Source: Phytopythium helicoides
Lineage: Eukaryota; Oomycota; Peronosporomycetes; Pythiales; Pythiaceae
Length of the DNA stretch: 64,000 bases
Direction of reading: 5' to 3'
NCBI GenBank assembly: GCA_024867545.1
Contig: JANFNE010000018.1
Location: 682,001-746,000, forward strand
The notes below the pieces were generated by a model. It did no database searches. It saw only the letters and a list, made by a program, of their open reading frames with translations, and had not been told where the DNA came from. Position numbers and translations under genes: made by a program. Below are positions 26,586 through 38,500 of this stretch, piece after piece; position 1 is the stretch's first letter; the number at the start of each line of letters is the position of its first letter.

Positions 26586-27721
26586 GGCGACGAGCAAATT
26601 GAGCGGCGGAAACCGAATGCCACCGGTGGCCCAGGGAGACGGGAATATTTACCAAACTCGACCAGAGACCACTTCAAGTTGGCGGGCGTCACGGAGGACG
26701 CGGCTGCGGAGGCCCACGTTGCGCGGGCTCAGGGCACTGCTCAAACTCACCACGCGTCCTCCAAGCTACCCTCAGACATCAAGATGGAACATACATCCTA
26801 GCAAAAGGAACCTAGGAGCTGGACTCCACAGGACATCGTACTACTCGATGTCGTGCTCATGGAGGTCGCGATCAAAACGTCGAGCTGGGTTCGTCCGACG
26901 CAGCCACACGATAACTGTCCGCAACGGATGGTATCACCGATAGAGCCATGCCACAAGGTGGATCCGCTACACGCAGATCCACTCGACAGTGTCCAGAGGC
27001 CACGCGATCGCGATAGACACAAACATATTCGTCCGTGGTTCAGTTCCCGCAATTCTACACACGCCGCGATAGACCGGCAGTCAACGAGCTTGCGCTGTTT
27101 GCCAAGCTAACGCCAATGCTATTCGAACCAGCTCCGCAAGTACAGACGCGTACAAATGCACGCTCGAATGACTCCGGTTGTATCACGCACGTCCTCACTG
27201 CTGCCGCCAGCTATCATAATATTTGACGGCAAGCCGCTCACCAACACGCCAACACCACTAGGCACAGACGTAGTCCGGGAACCGAGACGATCGATGGCCC
27301 ACATCTCCCGTCTCATTACAATCGACACCGTGTGCGTCGAGTCCCGAGTCAACCGAGCCCACAAACGCAGCTTTTAGCTCGACTCTCTCGCACCTGCGTA
27401 GTTACATTAGCCCAAGCTCCCCACCATGGATTCCTTGACACCCAGTGTAGCCCTACATGGCCGCAGAAGTTCGTCTTGCGGGTGGCCACGACCACTTCAA
27501 CGTCCATTCCTGCCTTGTTAGTTGAATGTTGCACGAGTGTCATTTGAGGTGGCCCGCATGGCCCGCCGTGTTGGGTGTCGCGTCCCAGCGGCAGGCGCCG
27601 CTCTTCTGTTTGTATGGTCGTCGGGAGGGGCGTCGCCCCCACAAGTCAGGTGGCCCACGTCGCGGGCCGGCGTGACGCCAAGAGCTCACTTCGCCTCCTT
27701 CCGCCGCTCCGACAGCGACAA
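26586..27721. other. Intergenic region between divergent WD40 and PDX2 genes
   Basis: About 1.1 kb without a recognisable gene. Short open frames on both strands show no domain or conserved motif. It must hold both promoters. I saw no tandem repeat or transposon signature. Confidence 0.5.
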
Positions 27722-28390
27722 ATGGCCGAGAGAGAGCTTCGCGTGGGCGTGCTGGCGCTCCAGGGCGCGTTCGCCGAGCACATGGACATGCTGCAGGCGC
27801 TGGAGGCGCGCGCGGCCGACGGGCGACGCGTGGCGGTGCGCGCCGAGGCCGTGCGGCTGCCCGAGCAGCTCGAGGGGCTCGATGCGCTCGTGCTGCCCGG
27901 CGGAGAGAGCACGACCATGGGCAAGGTGGCCACGCGCTGGGGGCTCGTCGAGCCGCTCAAGAAGTGGGTCGCGGACGGACGGCCCATCTGGGGAACCTGC
28001 GCCGGCATGATCATGCTCGCACAGTCGGCCAAGCACGCCGAGGAGGGCGGCCAGACGCTGCTCGGAGGACTCGACGTCCAGGTCTCGCGCAACTTCTTCG
28101 GCGCGCAGGTGCGCAGCTTCGAGATGCTCGTGGACGGCCCGCCGGGATACAACGACGCGCCGTACAACGCTGTCTTCATCCGCGCGCCAGCCATCATCTC
28201 GGTCGGCGAGGAGATCGAGGTGCTCACGCGCATCGAGCACGCCACGCCGGCCGACGGATCCGACCCGCAGGACGTCATCATCGCCGCGCGCAAGGACAAT
28301 ATCCTCGTCACGGCCTTCCACCCAGAGATCACGGACGACACGCGCTGGCACCAGTACTTTATCGAGGCCATCGTGCTCCCGCGCGTCTAG
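27722..28390 (+). CDS. PDX2: Pyridoxal 5'-phosphate synthase glutaminase subunit (PdxT/SNO/PDX2)
   Basis: This is a class-I glutamine amidotransferase of the PdxT family, 222 residues, close to the usual 190-250. It hydrolyses glutamine and passes ammonia to the PdxS/PDX1 synthase for DXP-independent vitamin B6 synthesis in the cytosol. Diagnostic motifs are L-A-L-Q-G-A-F near residue 11, the oxyanion segment L-P-G-G-E-S-T-T-M near 58, the nucleophile Cys93 in G-T-C-A-G-M, and the catalytic His200/Glu202 pair in F-H-P-E. The ATG at 27722 has a good context (ACAAATGG); the upstream open frame lacks family similarity. The single exon is intact, with no frameshift. It is convergent with the PP2A scaffold gene 210 bp downstream. 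The PDX1 partner is not in this window. Confidence 0.95.
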   Translation: MAERELRVGVLALQGAFAEHMDMLQALEARAADGRRVAVRAEAVRLPEQLEGLDALVLPGGESTTMGKVATRWGLVEPLKKWVADGRPIWGTCAGMIMLAQSAKHAEEGGQTLLGGLDVQVSRNFFGAQVRSFEMLVDGPPGYNDAPYNAVFIRAPAIISVGEEIEVLTRIEHATPADGSDPQDVIIAARKDNILVTAFHPEITDDTRWHQYFIEAIVLPRV

Positions 28391-28600
28391 GATGAAGAAG
28401 CCCAGGCAAGCGATAACGATAGAAATGCACGAAACACCTGAAAGTAAGTGTGCCTCAGTAAATCCCGCGAGGATGGACATCGCCCGCCCACCACCCGCCT
28501 ATATTTCTAGTGAGGTCCGTCAAACGCTAGAGAGGGTTCAGTCGGTCAAGCTAAGCAAAGGAAAAAAGTCGCACAACGCCTTACGGTGCATATACACGCT

Positions 28601-30921
28601 TTATCCCTGGACCGCGTCCAGGGCGACACTCGAGAAGTACTTGACGTCGGCGTCGGCGTCGCTCACGAGCTCCGTCAGGCAGGGCCTGAGCAAATAGAGC
28701 AAATCAAAGCGTCAGCAACCACCATCCATCCAATCGAGGCGCTGCATCACGAGTCGTACCGGACTTGGGCGGCCACCACCGACGCATCCGCAAATTTACA
28801 CACTTGCTCTAGCGTCATCGAGGCCACGAATCTAACGTTGGGGGTCTTGTCGCGGGCGCCACGGATCGCCAGGCTGAGCATGGCGGCAATCAAGTCGCTT
28901 GACGCCTTGTCGGTCGCAAGCTGCTTGACCGCGCGAAGCACGTTCACGCGCTCCTGGTAAATGATGGACTTCTCAAACATCTGCGTCAGGCGTGGCATGA
29001 TGTTCTGGAGGATATAGTCGCTGCCGACCGCCTCCAGCAGCTGCGGGAGGATCTTGGTCGCGCTAAGTCGAACCTCGCACACCATGTCAGTGTATGCATT
29101 CATGTAGATCTCGAGCAGGTGCTCCTGGAAGTACTGGCTCCCCTGTCGTGCAACATAGCACGTCTCCGATAAGCATCCCATCACTGTAAGCTGGCCCTCA
29201 AAGTGAATGGCGTACCAGGCTCCCAGCAAGCGAAGGGATCGAGAGCACCACCGCCTCACGCACACGCCACTGAAGGTCGCGGGCGAGATCAGCGATGGCC
29301 GGCAGCAGCACCGACTCAAAGGACGTCATCCACTGCGCGAGAAGCTCCATGCGCTTCAGGATATTGAGGCGCACATCCACGACCTCATCGCGGAGGAAGA
29401 ACACCAGCAGTGGGGCCAGCGTTTGCTTCGACGCGGCCTCTCCGAGCTTCGGCGCAAGCTCCATGCACGCAATCGACACCGCAGCTGTAATCAAGACAAC
29501 ATGGAGTCAGTTGTCTTCAACCAAGCGTTCATCATCCATCCATCATATCGCAAACGTACTGCGGACATTGGGGGCGGTGTCCTGCGAAAGAGTCGAGAGC
29601 AGCGGGAGAATCTCGCTCGAGAACAGATCCATCCTGACGATGGAGATGTAGCCCGACAGGTTCTTGGCGGAAGCAGCACGAACCTCGGCCTCCGCGTCCT
29701 GCAGTAAGTTGGTGAAGCAGCCCAGGAGCTCCGACTCGGTGATCTGCGTGCCCATGGCGCGCGAGAGCGGGAAAAAGTCCTTCGCAATGCTGAATCGCAC
29801 GCGCCACGAACGGTCCTCGACGGACGCGCGAACGATCGGCAGAATGTACTGCGAGTTCTCTTCCGGCGACAGCAGCTCTCCAATGGCAGCCGAGTTCTCA
29901 ATCGCCAGCAGACGCACGCTGTCCTGGTCGTCCGACGTGAGCGCGCGGAACAGCGGGATGATCAGCGACGCGACGTATTCCTTCTCCAGGGGGCCCGCGA
30001 ATTTCTACTCATGCGCGTGAAGCTCGACGTTAGTCAATGAGCCGCAACATCACGCCAAGACCAGCTAGAGCCCACGCACCCCAATGTTGGCCGCGGCAGC
30101 ACGGCGAACCATGGGCGTGTCGTCCGAGCAGAGCGTCTGGAACAGGCTGCAGCGGGACACCATGCGATTAGTGACTACCACAACGAGTACCTACGCCTGC
30201 AGGGCTCCCTTACTCGCGCAGCTCCTTTTTGCGGCTGGCCTCCGTGAGCTTGGCGTAGACGGGCGCGAAGAGCGAGCAGACCGAGACGCGCGACGTGAAC
30301 CAGTCGCCCTCGGCCAGGCGCTTGACCAGCGGGCTCATGATCTCGCCCGCGCTCGGTAGCACGGCAATGACCTTCTGCATGGCCTCGACCGCCTGCGCGA
30401 ACGAACGCACACCCCGAATGGTAAGCCAAACTCCGCGGCTCGAGTCGCCTCGTAGGAGAATAGACGCACCCGGTCGCGCACGACCGTCTCCTCGATGCCC
30501 GCGAGCACCTCGAGCGGCTCAACGAGCACCGAGGCGAACTGCGGTCCGCCGACGAGGTCCACGAAGCCGCCGAGCTCCTCCGCGAGCGCCACGAGCACCT
30601 CGTCGTCGTCCTCGGTGGCCTCTGCGCGAGTCGATCAGTCAGTATCTGCACCTGCGAGAAGCCGCGGACCCAGCCACGCACCGCGCAGGAAGGGGATGAG
30701 CTCGGCGCGCGTGCGGTCGGGGCCGAGCGCCTGCGCGACGGTGCGCAGGCGGCGCATGGCCTTGATGCGCGTCTCGACCTCGTCGCTCTTGAGCTCCTCG
30801 GTGAGCAGCGCGATGGGGTACACCTCGTCCTCTGGCGCAGCACGCGACCGTCAGCGTCAGCGTCAGCGTCAGCGAGCGCGGGGCCGCCGCCGAGCTACGG
30901 ACCACACGCACCCATACCCAT
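28601..30921 (-). CDS. PR65: Protein phosphatase 2A scaffold subunit A (PR65), HEAT repeats
   Basis: The product is the all-HEAT-repeat scaffold that holds the catalytic C and regulatory B subunits of PP2A. Recognisable segments include [37 protein letters not shown] and D-A-D-A-D-V-K-Y-F near the stop. The coding length matches the roughly 590-residue family. A ten-base first exon (30912-30921) gives M-G-M. Introns read at 30832-30911, 30622-30681, 30393-30469, 30147-30213, 30005-30079, 29485-29559 and 28686-28759. A possible in-phase intron lies near 29150-29195. One apparent one-base shift occurs near 29215. The gene is divergent from the B-box/DUF2009 gene across 160 bp. Confidence 0.92.
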
Positions 30922-31081
30922 GCTGTCTCGCGGTCGTTCCTTCGCCAAATAGGCCGAGGGGGGGAAATCTCGCCGCGACCGCGCGGCGCAACAAGTATAC
31001 GGCCAGCGATTTCAGCCAATGGGGGGCGCGCGCGCGGGGGAGCGGCCGTATAGTAGTTGCGCGCGCGGACGGGCGGGGGCG
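30922..31081. promoter_or_regulatory. Short divergent promoter shared by PR65 (-) and B-box/DUF2009 gene (+)
   Basis: Only 160 bp separate the two start codons. The interval holds a perfect 9-bp inverted repeat, TATACGGCC at 30996-31004 and GGCCGTATA at 31044-31052, with a CCAAT motif (31016-31020) between the arms. Each arm contains a TATA-like core. The arrangement is consistent with a bidirectional promoter; function is inferred. Confidence 0.5.
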
Positions 31082-32813
31082 ATGGCGATGGCGGCGCGCA
31101 TGTGCGTCGAGTGCGAGGACACGGCCGCGGCCGTGCGCTGCGAGGACTGCGCCGACGACTACTGCGCGCTCTGCTTCTCGGCGCAGCACCGCGCGGGCTC
31201 GCGGCTGCGGCACCGGCAGGCGGCGCTGGCGGCCGAGGCGCGCGCGGCGGTTCCGGCGGAGGAGGAGGAGGAGGAGGGGACGCCGGAGCCGGCGCGGGAT
31301 GCGGCGCCACCTGCACAAGCTGAGGAAGCGGCGCGAGAACCGCAGGAAGAGGAGCCCCAGGCGGCCGAGAGCGAGGCCGAGAGCGACTCGGACGAGGACA
31401 TGGAGCGCGAGTCGGCGCTCGAGAGGGACGCGGCGTTCATCCCCATGCGGCTCGCGGAGGACGAGCGCGCGCTGTTCAACCTGCTCGACGCCGCGCTCAA
31501 CGTCAGCGAGTACACGGACAAGGTGGACGTGCTGTCCTACCGCTCGCCTGTCAAGCGCGTCATCCACGAGCTCAACGAGATCTTCAGCATCCTCTCGGGC
31601 ATGATGATCGCCAACGACTTCCGCAAGGGCCGGCGGCTCGTGCAGGACAAAAAGTTCGAGGACAACGAGGACTTCTTCCGCATGGTCTTCGAGATCGGCC
31701 GCCGCTACAAGATCATGAACCCGGAGCGCATGCGCGACAACTACGGCAAGATGGTCTACCTGCTGCAGGACGCCAACCTGCGCGAGATCCGAAACTACCT
31801 CGGCTTTTCGTGTGTCGCGCCCATCAAGACGGTCGGGTCCTTCCTCGAGGAGCGCCACGCACTCGATCTTCTGCGCGATCGTCGCTGCGACATCGCGACG
31901 GCTGTGGCAGCCGCCAGTCTTTCAGATGGAGACGTTAATGCCGCTACGGCGTTCGCCCGGGAGAAGCAGCGCGCGATCGAGGAGCTTGTGCGAGATTACG
32001 CCTCGGCATCTCTCTCGGCTGACGAGATCCGGCTCTGCCTAAACTCGATCGCCGACAGCCAGAGCTACTTGGTTCTTAACCGCTCCCCCATCACAAAGAT
32101 GATCGACTACCTGAATGAGTTCTTTAGCCCGGAGAAGCCCGAGCAAGGATTTAGCCTGGAGATCCGTGCAGGCAAGAACGGTGCGCGTCTGAGCCATAGC
32201 CACACCAGCCAGTACGAGTATGTGCTGCAGTCATTCTTGCTGTGGAAGAACATCACAACATCCATGCTGCGGTTGTGGTGGGTAGTCGAAGAAGACCTGT
32301 TGTCTGGCGGTATGTACCGCCTTCGTGACACTGGTCAAGGGCCTGAACCGAGTGCAGCATGCGCCAAAGACCTCCCATCTTGTGCACTCAATCCTCCATC
32401 ACACACAGAAACTCCGCAGTCGGTGGGTTGGGTCCTCAGTTGTGCACTTAGGGCGACCACAACGTCCCGAACGCGCTCATGTTCATCGACAAGTACACGC
32501 AGATCTCGCGCATCTTGAGCCCGATCGTGAACACAATCCGCGAGATCCCGCTGCTGGCGTCGCAACCCAACACAAAGAGATACATCAGGACACTTTTGGT
32601 GGTGTCGAGGCGCTGCAAAAGATGATTCTCTGCGATTTTTTCAAGCACGGGTTTGACGGTAGCGGTGCGGACAACTTCTTCGATGCCGGCTCGTGCATTG
32701 ACGGACGTCTGACAAGCGCGTGGAACTGGTGCTCCAAGATCGAGAAGAAGCCGTTCTTCCACGTGTTCCTCATGGCCGGTTTCGTTGGCTTCGACGGTCA
32801 CTTTGAAAAGTAG
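31082..32813 (+). CDS. B-box-type zinc finger plus DUF2009-like conserved protein (three single-base indels)
   Basis: The ATG at 31082 begins a protein with an N-terminal B-box-like zinc finger (C-V-E-C-x(8)-C-E-D-C-x(3)-Y-C-x(2)-C plus histidines, residues about 7-45). An acidic low-complexity linker follows. A long conserved eukaryotic domain then contains [29 protein letters not shown] and [13 protein letters not shown] assign this to the DUF2009 family from memory; its function is unknown. The domain crosses three frames: an extra G in GGG at 32339-32341, an extra G in GGG near 32450, and a missing C near 32590. With those shifts the homology runs to the stop at 32813. All three are homopolymer changes, so consensus error is likelier than a pseudogene. 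No intron is needed. Confidence 0.72.
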
Positions 32814-32989
32814 GAGCGAAGTGATAGATCCAGAGTGGCCATTAGATCGGATCAACGCAGTTAGTCCAGACGTAATCGCTAGACTTTTGATCCATTGAAC
32901 TGGTTGGTGGTCGCTTGCACCTACCTCACGTCGATACTGACATGTTCACAGACAACCACAACGAGCTATCACTAGGAGGCGCGACTCTA

Positions 32990-34149
32990 TCAGTATACAT
33001 CCGACGGGGGTGGGAGATCGGCAGGGCTCGGGAAAAGCACTCGCGCCTGGATCGGGTAGTGATCGGATGGATACCGGCCCTTCCGCGACTCGGTGATGAC
33101 CTCGGTCGACACGACGGGCATCTGCGGGCGGTAGAAGATCCAGTCGATGTGGTTGGCCGCCCGCACCGCGCCGCGCTCGCCGTCGTTGTCGACGCCGGCC
33201 CAGCCGTGGTACGTGTAGGACACGTCTCCGATCTGCTGCTCCGCCTGCGGCCAGGCCTCGTAAAGCATGGGTCCGTTCTCGTCGTTGGTGAAGTAGGCGT
33301 AGGTGCTCGTGTGGCGGTAGGTGTTGAAGTCGCCCATGAGGAATAGCGGGACGTCCGCGGAGCCTGTGATCTGCTGGATGCGGTCCCAGAGCAGCTTGGA
33401 TCCCTCTGCGCGCGACTTGGGTCCTACGTGGTCGAGCTGCGTGTTGAAGAAGAAGAACTCCTGGTTGGTGGCGCGCAGGCGGAACTTGCTCCACGTGACC
33501 ATCCGCACGCAGGCGGCGTCCCACCCCTGCGTGCCGGGCGTGTCTGGTTCCTCGGACAGCCAGAAGTCGCCTCCGTCGAGCCACTGGACGACGTCCGTGT
33601 CGTAGAAGATCTGCTCGAACTCTCCGTTCTGCTCTCGCTCGACGCCGAATCGCTCGTACGGGTGCGTCAGCAGCTCCTGCGAGCACGCGTTAGCCCGAGA
33701 GTCGGCCCGCGCCGCAGTCGCGCGCGCACACGCACCGCGAGCTCCGCCAGCTGGCCCTTGAGCCCCTCCTGCGTGCCCATGACGGCCGGGTGGAACCGGT
33801 TGACGAGCTCGGCCACGTGGTCCTTGCGGAAGCGCCAGCTGTTGGCGCCGTCGCCCGTGCCCGCGAAGCGCAGGTTGAACGTCATGAGGTCCAGCGCCGT
33901 GGGCTGCGCGCTCAGCCGCGGCCGCGCGCCCTTGAGCCGCGGCCGCGCGCCGCTCGCCTCGCCCGCGCCGCCCTGCAGCCACACGAACAGCGCCAGGCAC
34001 AGCAGCGCGCCCGCCGCCACCGCCGCGCGCTCCAGCGGCACGCGGGGGCCGGAGCGCGAGCGCGCACCACCGCCGAAGCCCGCGGACGGCGCGTGGCGGT
34101 ACGGGTTGCGCGGCGCCGCGGCCGGGAGGAACGCCTGCAGGCCCTGCAT
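32990..34149 (-). CDS. Membrane-anchored endonuclease/exonuclease/phosphatase (EEP) fold protein
   Basis: The product is 366 residues. A cytosolic N-terminus of about 40 residues precedes one hydrophobic helix (residues about 42-60), giving a likely type II membrane protein. The EEP domain follows: M-T-F-N-L-R-F with the metal-site Asn, G-T-Q-E-G-L with the metal-binding Glu, M-G-D-F-N-T-Y, and the C-terminal S-D-H-Y-P-I with the catalytic Asp-His. Every hallmark residue is present, so phosphodiesterase activity is likely. The substrate (nucleic acid, phosphoinositide or sphingomyelin) cannot be told. One 59-nt intron (33677-33735, GTGCGT...CAG with a CTAAC branch site) lies in phase 0. The frame is intact. 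It is convergent with the DUF2009 gene. Confidence 0.85.
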
Positions 34150-34189
34150 GGCGACGTGGCAAGTGCCGGCGCACCGGCGCGGAGACGGG

Positions 34190-34230
34190 TTTGGGCCAAT
34201 TGGAGGAGGCCGGCATTTCGGCCAATTGCA
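34190..34230 (-). promoter_or_regulatory. Two GGCCAATTG elements upstream of the EEP gene
   Basis: GGCCAATTG occurs at 34194-34202 and again at 34220-34228, 26 bp apart and 45-80 bp upstream of the ATG. The core CAATTG is palindromic, so a CCAAT box reads in either direction. The sites are seen in sequence; promoter function is inferred. Confidence 0.4.
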
Positions 34231-34289
34231 GACGGGCAGCAAGGGCGGCACCTCCTGCAGATCCTCGTGGGATCCCGGGTTTCAAGACT

Positions 34290-35462
34290 TCAGTGTAATG
34301 ATCACTACGGACAAGAACTTGCTATATCGGTCCTGTAACTCAACAGGTTTGGTCGTTTCCAAGAGGTCTGTAACAGTGCAGAGTTGCACTTTGTTCTCAA
34401 GACATCTAACATTACCATTGATGTGGTTGACCTGGTTGACGGTCTCTACTGGATCCGGGTTCCTAGTTTCACCGTGAATTCTGCTTCAACAATAGTGCGC
34501 TTCGCCAGTCTACATGCTTGCATGGGTCACGCACTACACAACATGCTTAGAAGCATGGTCTTGAATAGGATGATATAGGAGAATAATGAGCCAAGAGCAA
34601 ACCAATTCGAACAAATGTCGCGGTTATTTGCAAGAAAAAGTTGGCTCAACGCCCTTTCCCAGGCAATCAAGATAAATTTCACTTCGCACAGCTCCAGCTA
34701 CTTCACTTTGATATTCGCGGGCCGATGGGGAAGACTTCTATTAGGGATAGCAAGTATCTGCTACTGAAAGTAGATGAAGCAAGCAGATGCGTGGAAGGGT
34801 TCTGTTTGCACGCTAGGTCGGACATCGAGAATTACTCACAATCATTCAATTACTAAATCAAAGCGCAGTGTGGCCAATGGTAAAGCTTGTCTGTTACGAC
34901 GGGTCCAAGGAATTGCAAGGAGCCCGTTAAAATCATTTTACGAGATATTGAGCAACAAGATGCCGTTCCGCGTGCCAAACAGACTAACGGCACTCCTGAG
35001 CGCGCAACTTGTTGGAGCATGTTACACTACACTGGATTTGACGAGTGCTTCTAGGCAGAAGCAGCATTGACAGCTATCTATATCAAGAATTAGCCGTCAT
35101 ATACCAAGATCATTGGAATAACACCATTCCAGATCATCTACAAAACGAAATCGAGCATCAATCACATTCGGTTTTCTTTTTCAAGCGTATGTTTTGACGC
35201 CGAAAGAACGCGACCCAAGTGGGGCCTTAAGCCTTGTGTTCGTGTCATTTCGCGAGGCTCTTAGACTACTCAAACACCTGATGGCATTAACTCAAGTTTG
35301 CTCTGGGCTTTGGTGCATGTTCTCTCAACTCAGTCACTGGACAGCTACGAAGCGAATCACCCGCTGTCTTCATGGCAACATAAAATCCGTTGTGCTCTAG
35401 GGGCCAAGATCGATATTTGCGACTACTCAAACTTGTAATGGGCAACACTACCTATTAACTGA
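34290..35462 (+). mobile_element. Decayed Ty1/copia retrotransposon remnant
   Basis: Fragments in all three forward frames line up in the order of a copia polyprotein. Near 34455-34578 a GAG-pre-integrase piece is seen (L-Y-W-I and H-A-C-M-G-H-A). Near 34641-34850 the integrase start appears (L-H-F-D-I-R-G-P-M and K-V-D-E-A-S-R). Near 34980-35090 the integrase end appears (T-N-G-T-P-E-R, then a Trp-to-stop change before A-E-A-A-L-T-A). Near 35120-35200 are post-integrase fragments, and near 35330-35400 a piece before RNase H (H-W-T-A-T-K-R-I). Most of the reverse transcriptase is missing. No LTRs were found. It is a dead, internally deleted copy. Confidence 0.75.
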
Positions 35463-35550
35463 GGTCACGTTCTGAGAAAATAATCAAATCGAACACTCCC
35501 AAAATTCTAATAGTAATTAATCTGGCATCTAAATCTCAGCACATAACTGC

Positions 35551-38500
35551 GAGCGGGCCAACCACATTGACACGCCCTCTTCAGTCACTTGCATTCTCGA
35601 CATGGACCTTGTCCAAATCCATTCCCACCACTCCACATCGGCGCGGGCAGATACTCCGCCCGCGCCGACCACATTGACACGCCCTCTTCAGTCACTTGCA
35701 TTCTCGACATGGACCTTGTCCAAATCCATTCCCACCACTCCACATCGGCGCGGGCAGATACTCCGTCCGCGCCGACCACATTGACACGCCCTCTTCAGTC
35801 ACTTGCATTCTCGACATGGACCTTGTCCAAATCCATTCCCACCACTCCACATCGGCGCGGGCAGATACTCCGCCCGCGCCGACCACATTGACACGCCCTC
35901 TTCAGTCACTTGCATTCTCGACATGGACCTTGTCCAAATCCATTCCCACCACTCCACATCGGCGCGGGCAGATACTCCGCGCGCGCCGACCACATTGACA
36001 CGCCCTCTTCAGTCACTTGCATTCTCGACATGGACCTTGTCCAAATCCATTCCCACCACTCCACATCGGCGCGGGCAGATACTCCGCCCGCGCCGACCAC
36101 ATTGACACGCCCTCTTCAGTCACTTGCATTCTCGACATGGACCTTGTCCAAATCCATTCCCACCACTCCACATCGGCGCGGGCAGATACTCCGCCCGCGC
36201 CGACCACATTGACACGCCCTCTTCAGTCACTTGCATTCTCGACATGGACCTTGTCCAAATCCATTCCCACCACTCCACATCGGCGCGGGCAGATACTCCG
36301 CGCGCGCCGACCACATTGACACGCCCTCTTCAGTCACTTGCATTCTCGACATGGACCTTGTCCAAATCCATTCCCACCACTCCACATCGGCGCGGGCAGA
36401 TACTCCGCCCGCGCCGACCACATTGACACGCCCTCTTCAGTCACTTGCATTCTCGACATGGACCTTGTCCAAATCCATTCCCACCACTCCACATCGGCGC
36501 GGGCAGATACTCCGCGCGCGCCGACCACATTGACACGCCCTCTTCAGTCACTTGCATTCTCGACATGGACCTTGTCCAAATCCATTCCCACCACTCCACA
36601 TCGGCGCGGGCAGATACTCCGCCCGCGCCGACCACATTGACACGCCCTCTTCAGTCACTTGCATTCTCGACATGGACCTTGTCCAAATCCATTCCCACCA
36701 CTCCACATCGGCGCGGGCAGATACTCCGCCCGCGCCGACCACATTGACACGCCCTCTTCAGTCACTTGCATTCTCGACATGGACCTTGTCCAAATCCATT
36801 CCCACCACTCCACATCGGCGCGGGCAGATACTCCGCGCGCGCCGACCACATTGACACGCCCTCTTCAGTCACTTGCATTCTCGACATGGACCTTGTCCAA
36901 ATCCATTCCCACCACTCCACATCGGCGCGGGCAGATACTCCGCCCGCACCGACCACATTGACACGCCCTCTTCAGTCACTTGCATTCTCGACATGGACCT
37001 TGTCCAAATCCATTCCCACCACTCCACATCGGCGCGGGCAGATACTCCGCCCGCGCCGACCACATTGACACGCCCTCTTCAGTCACTTGCATTCTCGACA
37101 TGGACCTTGTCCAAATCCATTCCCACCACTCCACATCGGCGCGGGCAGATACTCCGCGCGCGCCGACCACATTGACACGCCCTCTTCAGTCACTTGCATT
37201 CTCGACATGGACCTTGTCCAAATCCATTCCCACCACTCCACATCGGCGCGGGCAGATACTCCGCCCGCACCGACCACATTGACACGCCCTCTTCAGTCAC
37301 TTGCATTCTCGACATGGACCTTGTCCAAATCCATTCCCACCACTCCACATCGGCGCGGGCAGATACTCCGTCCGCGCCGACCACATTGACACGCCCTCTT
37401 CAGTCACTTGCATTCTCGACATGGACCTTGTCCAAATCCATTCCCACCACTCCACATCGGCGCGGGCAGATACTCCGCCCGCGCCGACCACATTGACACG
37501 CCCTCTTCAGTCACTTGCATTCTCGACATGGACCTTGTCCAAATCCATTCCCACCACTCCACATCGGCGCGGGCAGATACTCCGCGCGCGCCGACCACAT
37601 TGACACGCCCTCTTCAGTCACTTGCATTCTCGACATGGACCTTGTCCAAATCCATTCCCACCACTCCACATCGGCGCGGGCAGATACTCCGCCCGCGCCG
37701 ACCACATTGACACGCCCTCTTCAGTCACTTGCATTCTCGACATGGACCTTGTCCAAATCCATTCCCACCACTCCACATCGGCGCGGGCAGATACTCCGCC
37801 CGCGCCGACCACATTGACACGCCCTCTTCAGTCACTTGCATTCTCGACATGGACCTTGTCCAAATCCATTCCCACCACTCCACATCGGCGCGGGCAGATA
37901 CTCCGCGCGCGCCGACCACATTGACACGCCCTCTTCAGTCACTTGCATTCTCGACATGGACCTTGTCCAAATCCATTCCCACCACTCCACATCGGCGCGG
38001 GCAGATACTCCGCCCGCGCCGACCACATTGACACGCCCTCTTCAGTCACTTGCATTCTCGACATGGACCTTGTCCAAATCCATTCCCACCACTCCACATC
38101 GGCGCGGGCAGATACTCCGCCCGCGCCGACCACATTGACACGCCCTCTTCAGTCACTTGCATTCTCGACATGGACCTTGTCCAAATCCATTCCCACCACT
38201 CCACATCGGCGCGGGCAGATACTCCGCGCGCGCCGACCACATTGACACGCCCTCTTCAGTCACTTGCATTCTCGACATGGACCTTGTCCAAATCCATTCC
38301 CACCACTCCACATCGGCGCGGGCAGATACTCCGCCCGCACCGACCACATTGACACGCCCTCTTCAGTCACTTGCATTCTCGACATGGACCTTGTCCAAAT
38401 CCATTCCCACCACTCCACATCGGCGCGGGCAGATACTCCGCCCGCGCCGACCACATTGACACGCCCTCTTCAGTCACTTGCATTCTCGACATGGACCTTG

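Noticed and set aside
27575..27721. 49-residue N-terminal extension of PDX2
   Set aside because: It begins at GTG, not ATG, and lacks family similarity; the ATG at 27722 matches the family start.
27686..28480. 264-codon minus-strand ORF opposite PDX2
   Set aside because: Antisense shadow of a strongly conserved gene with intact catalytic residues.
30869..31858. 329-codon minus-strand ORF opposite the DUF2009 gene
   Set aside because: It is a shadow frame in GC-rich coding DNA; the plus strand carries the conserved domain.
33428..34477. 349-codon plus-strand ORF opposite the EEP gene
   Set aside because: Low-complexity antisense frame; the minus strand has all EEP catalytic motifs and a clean intron.
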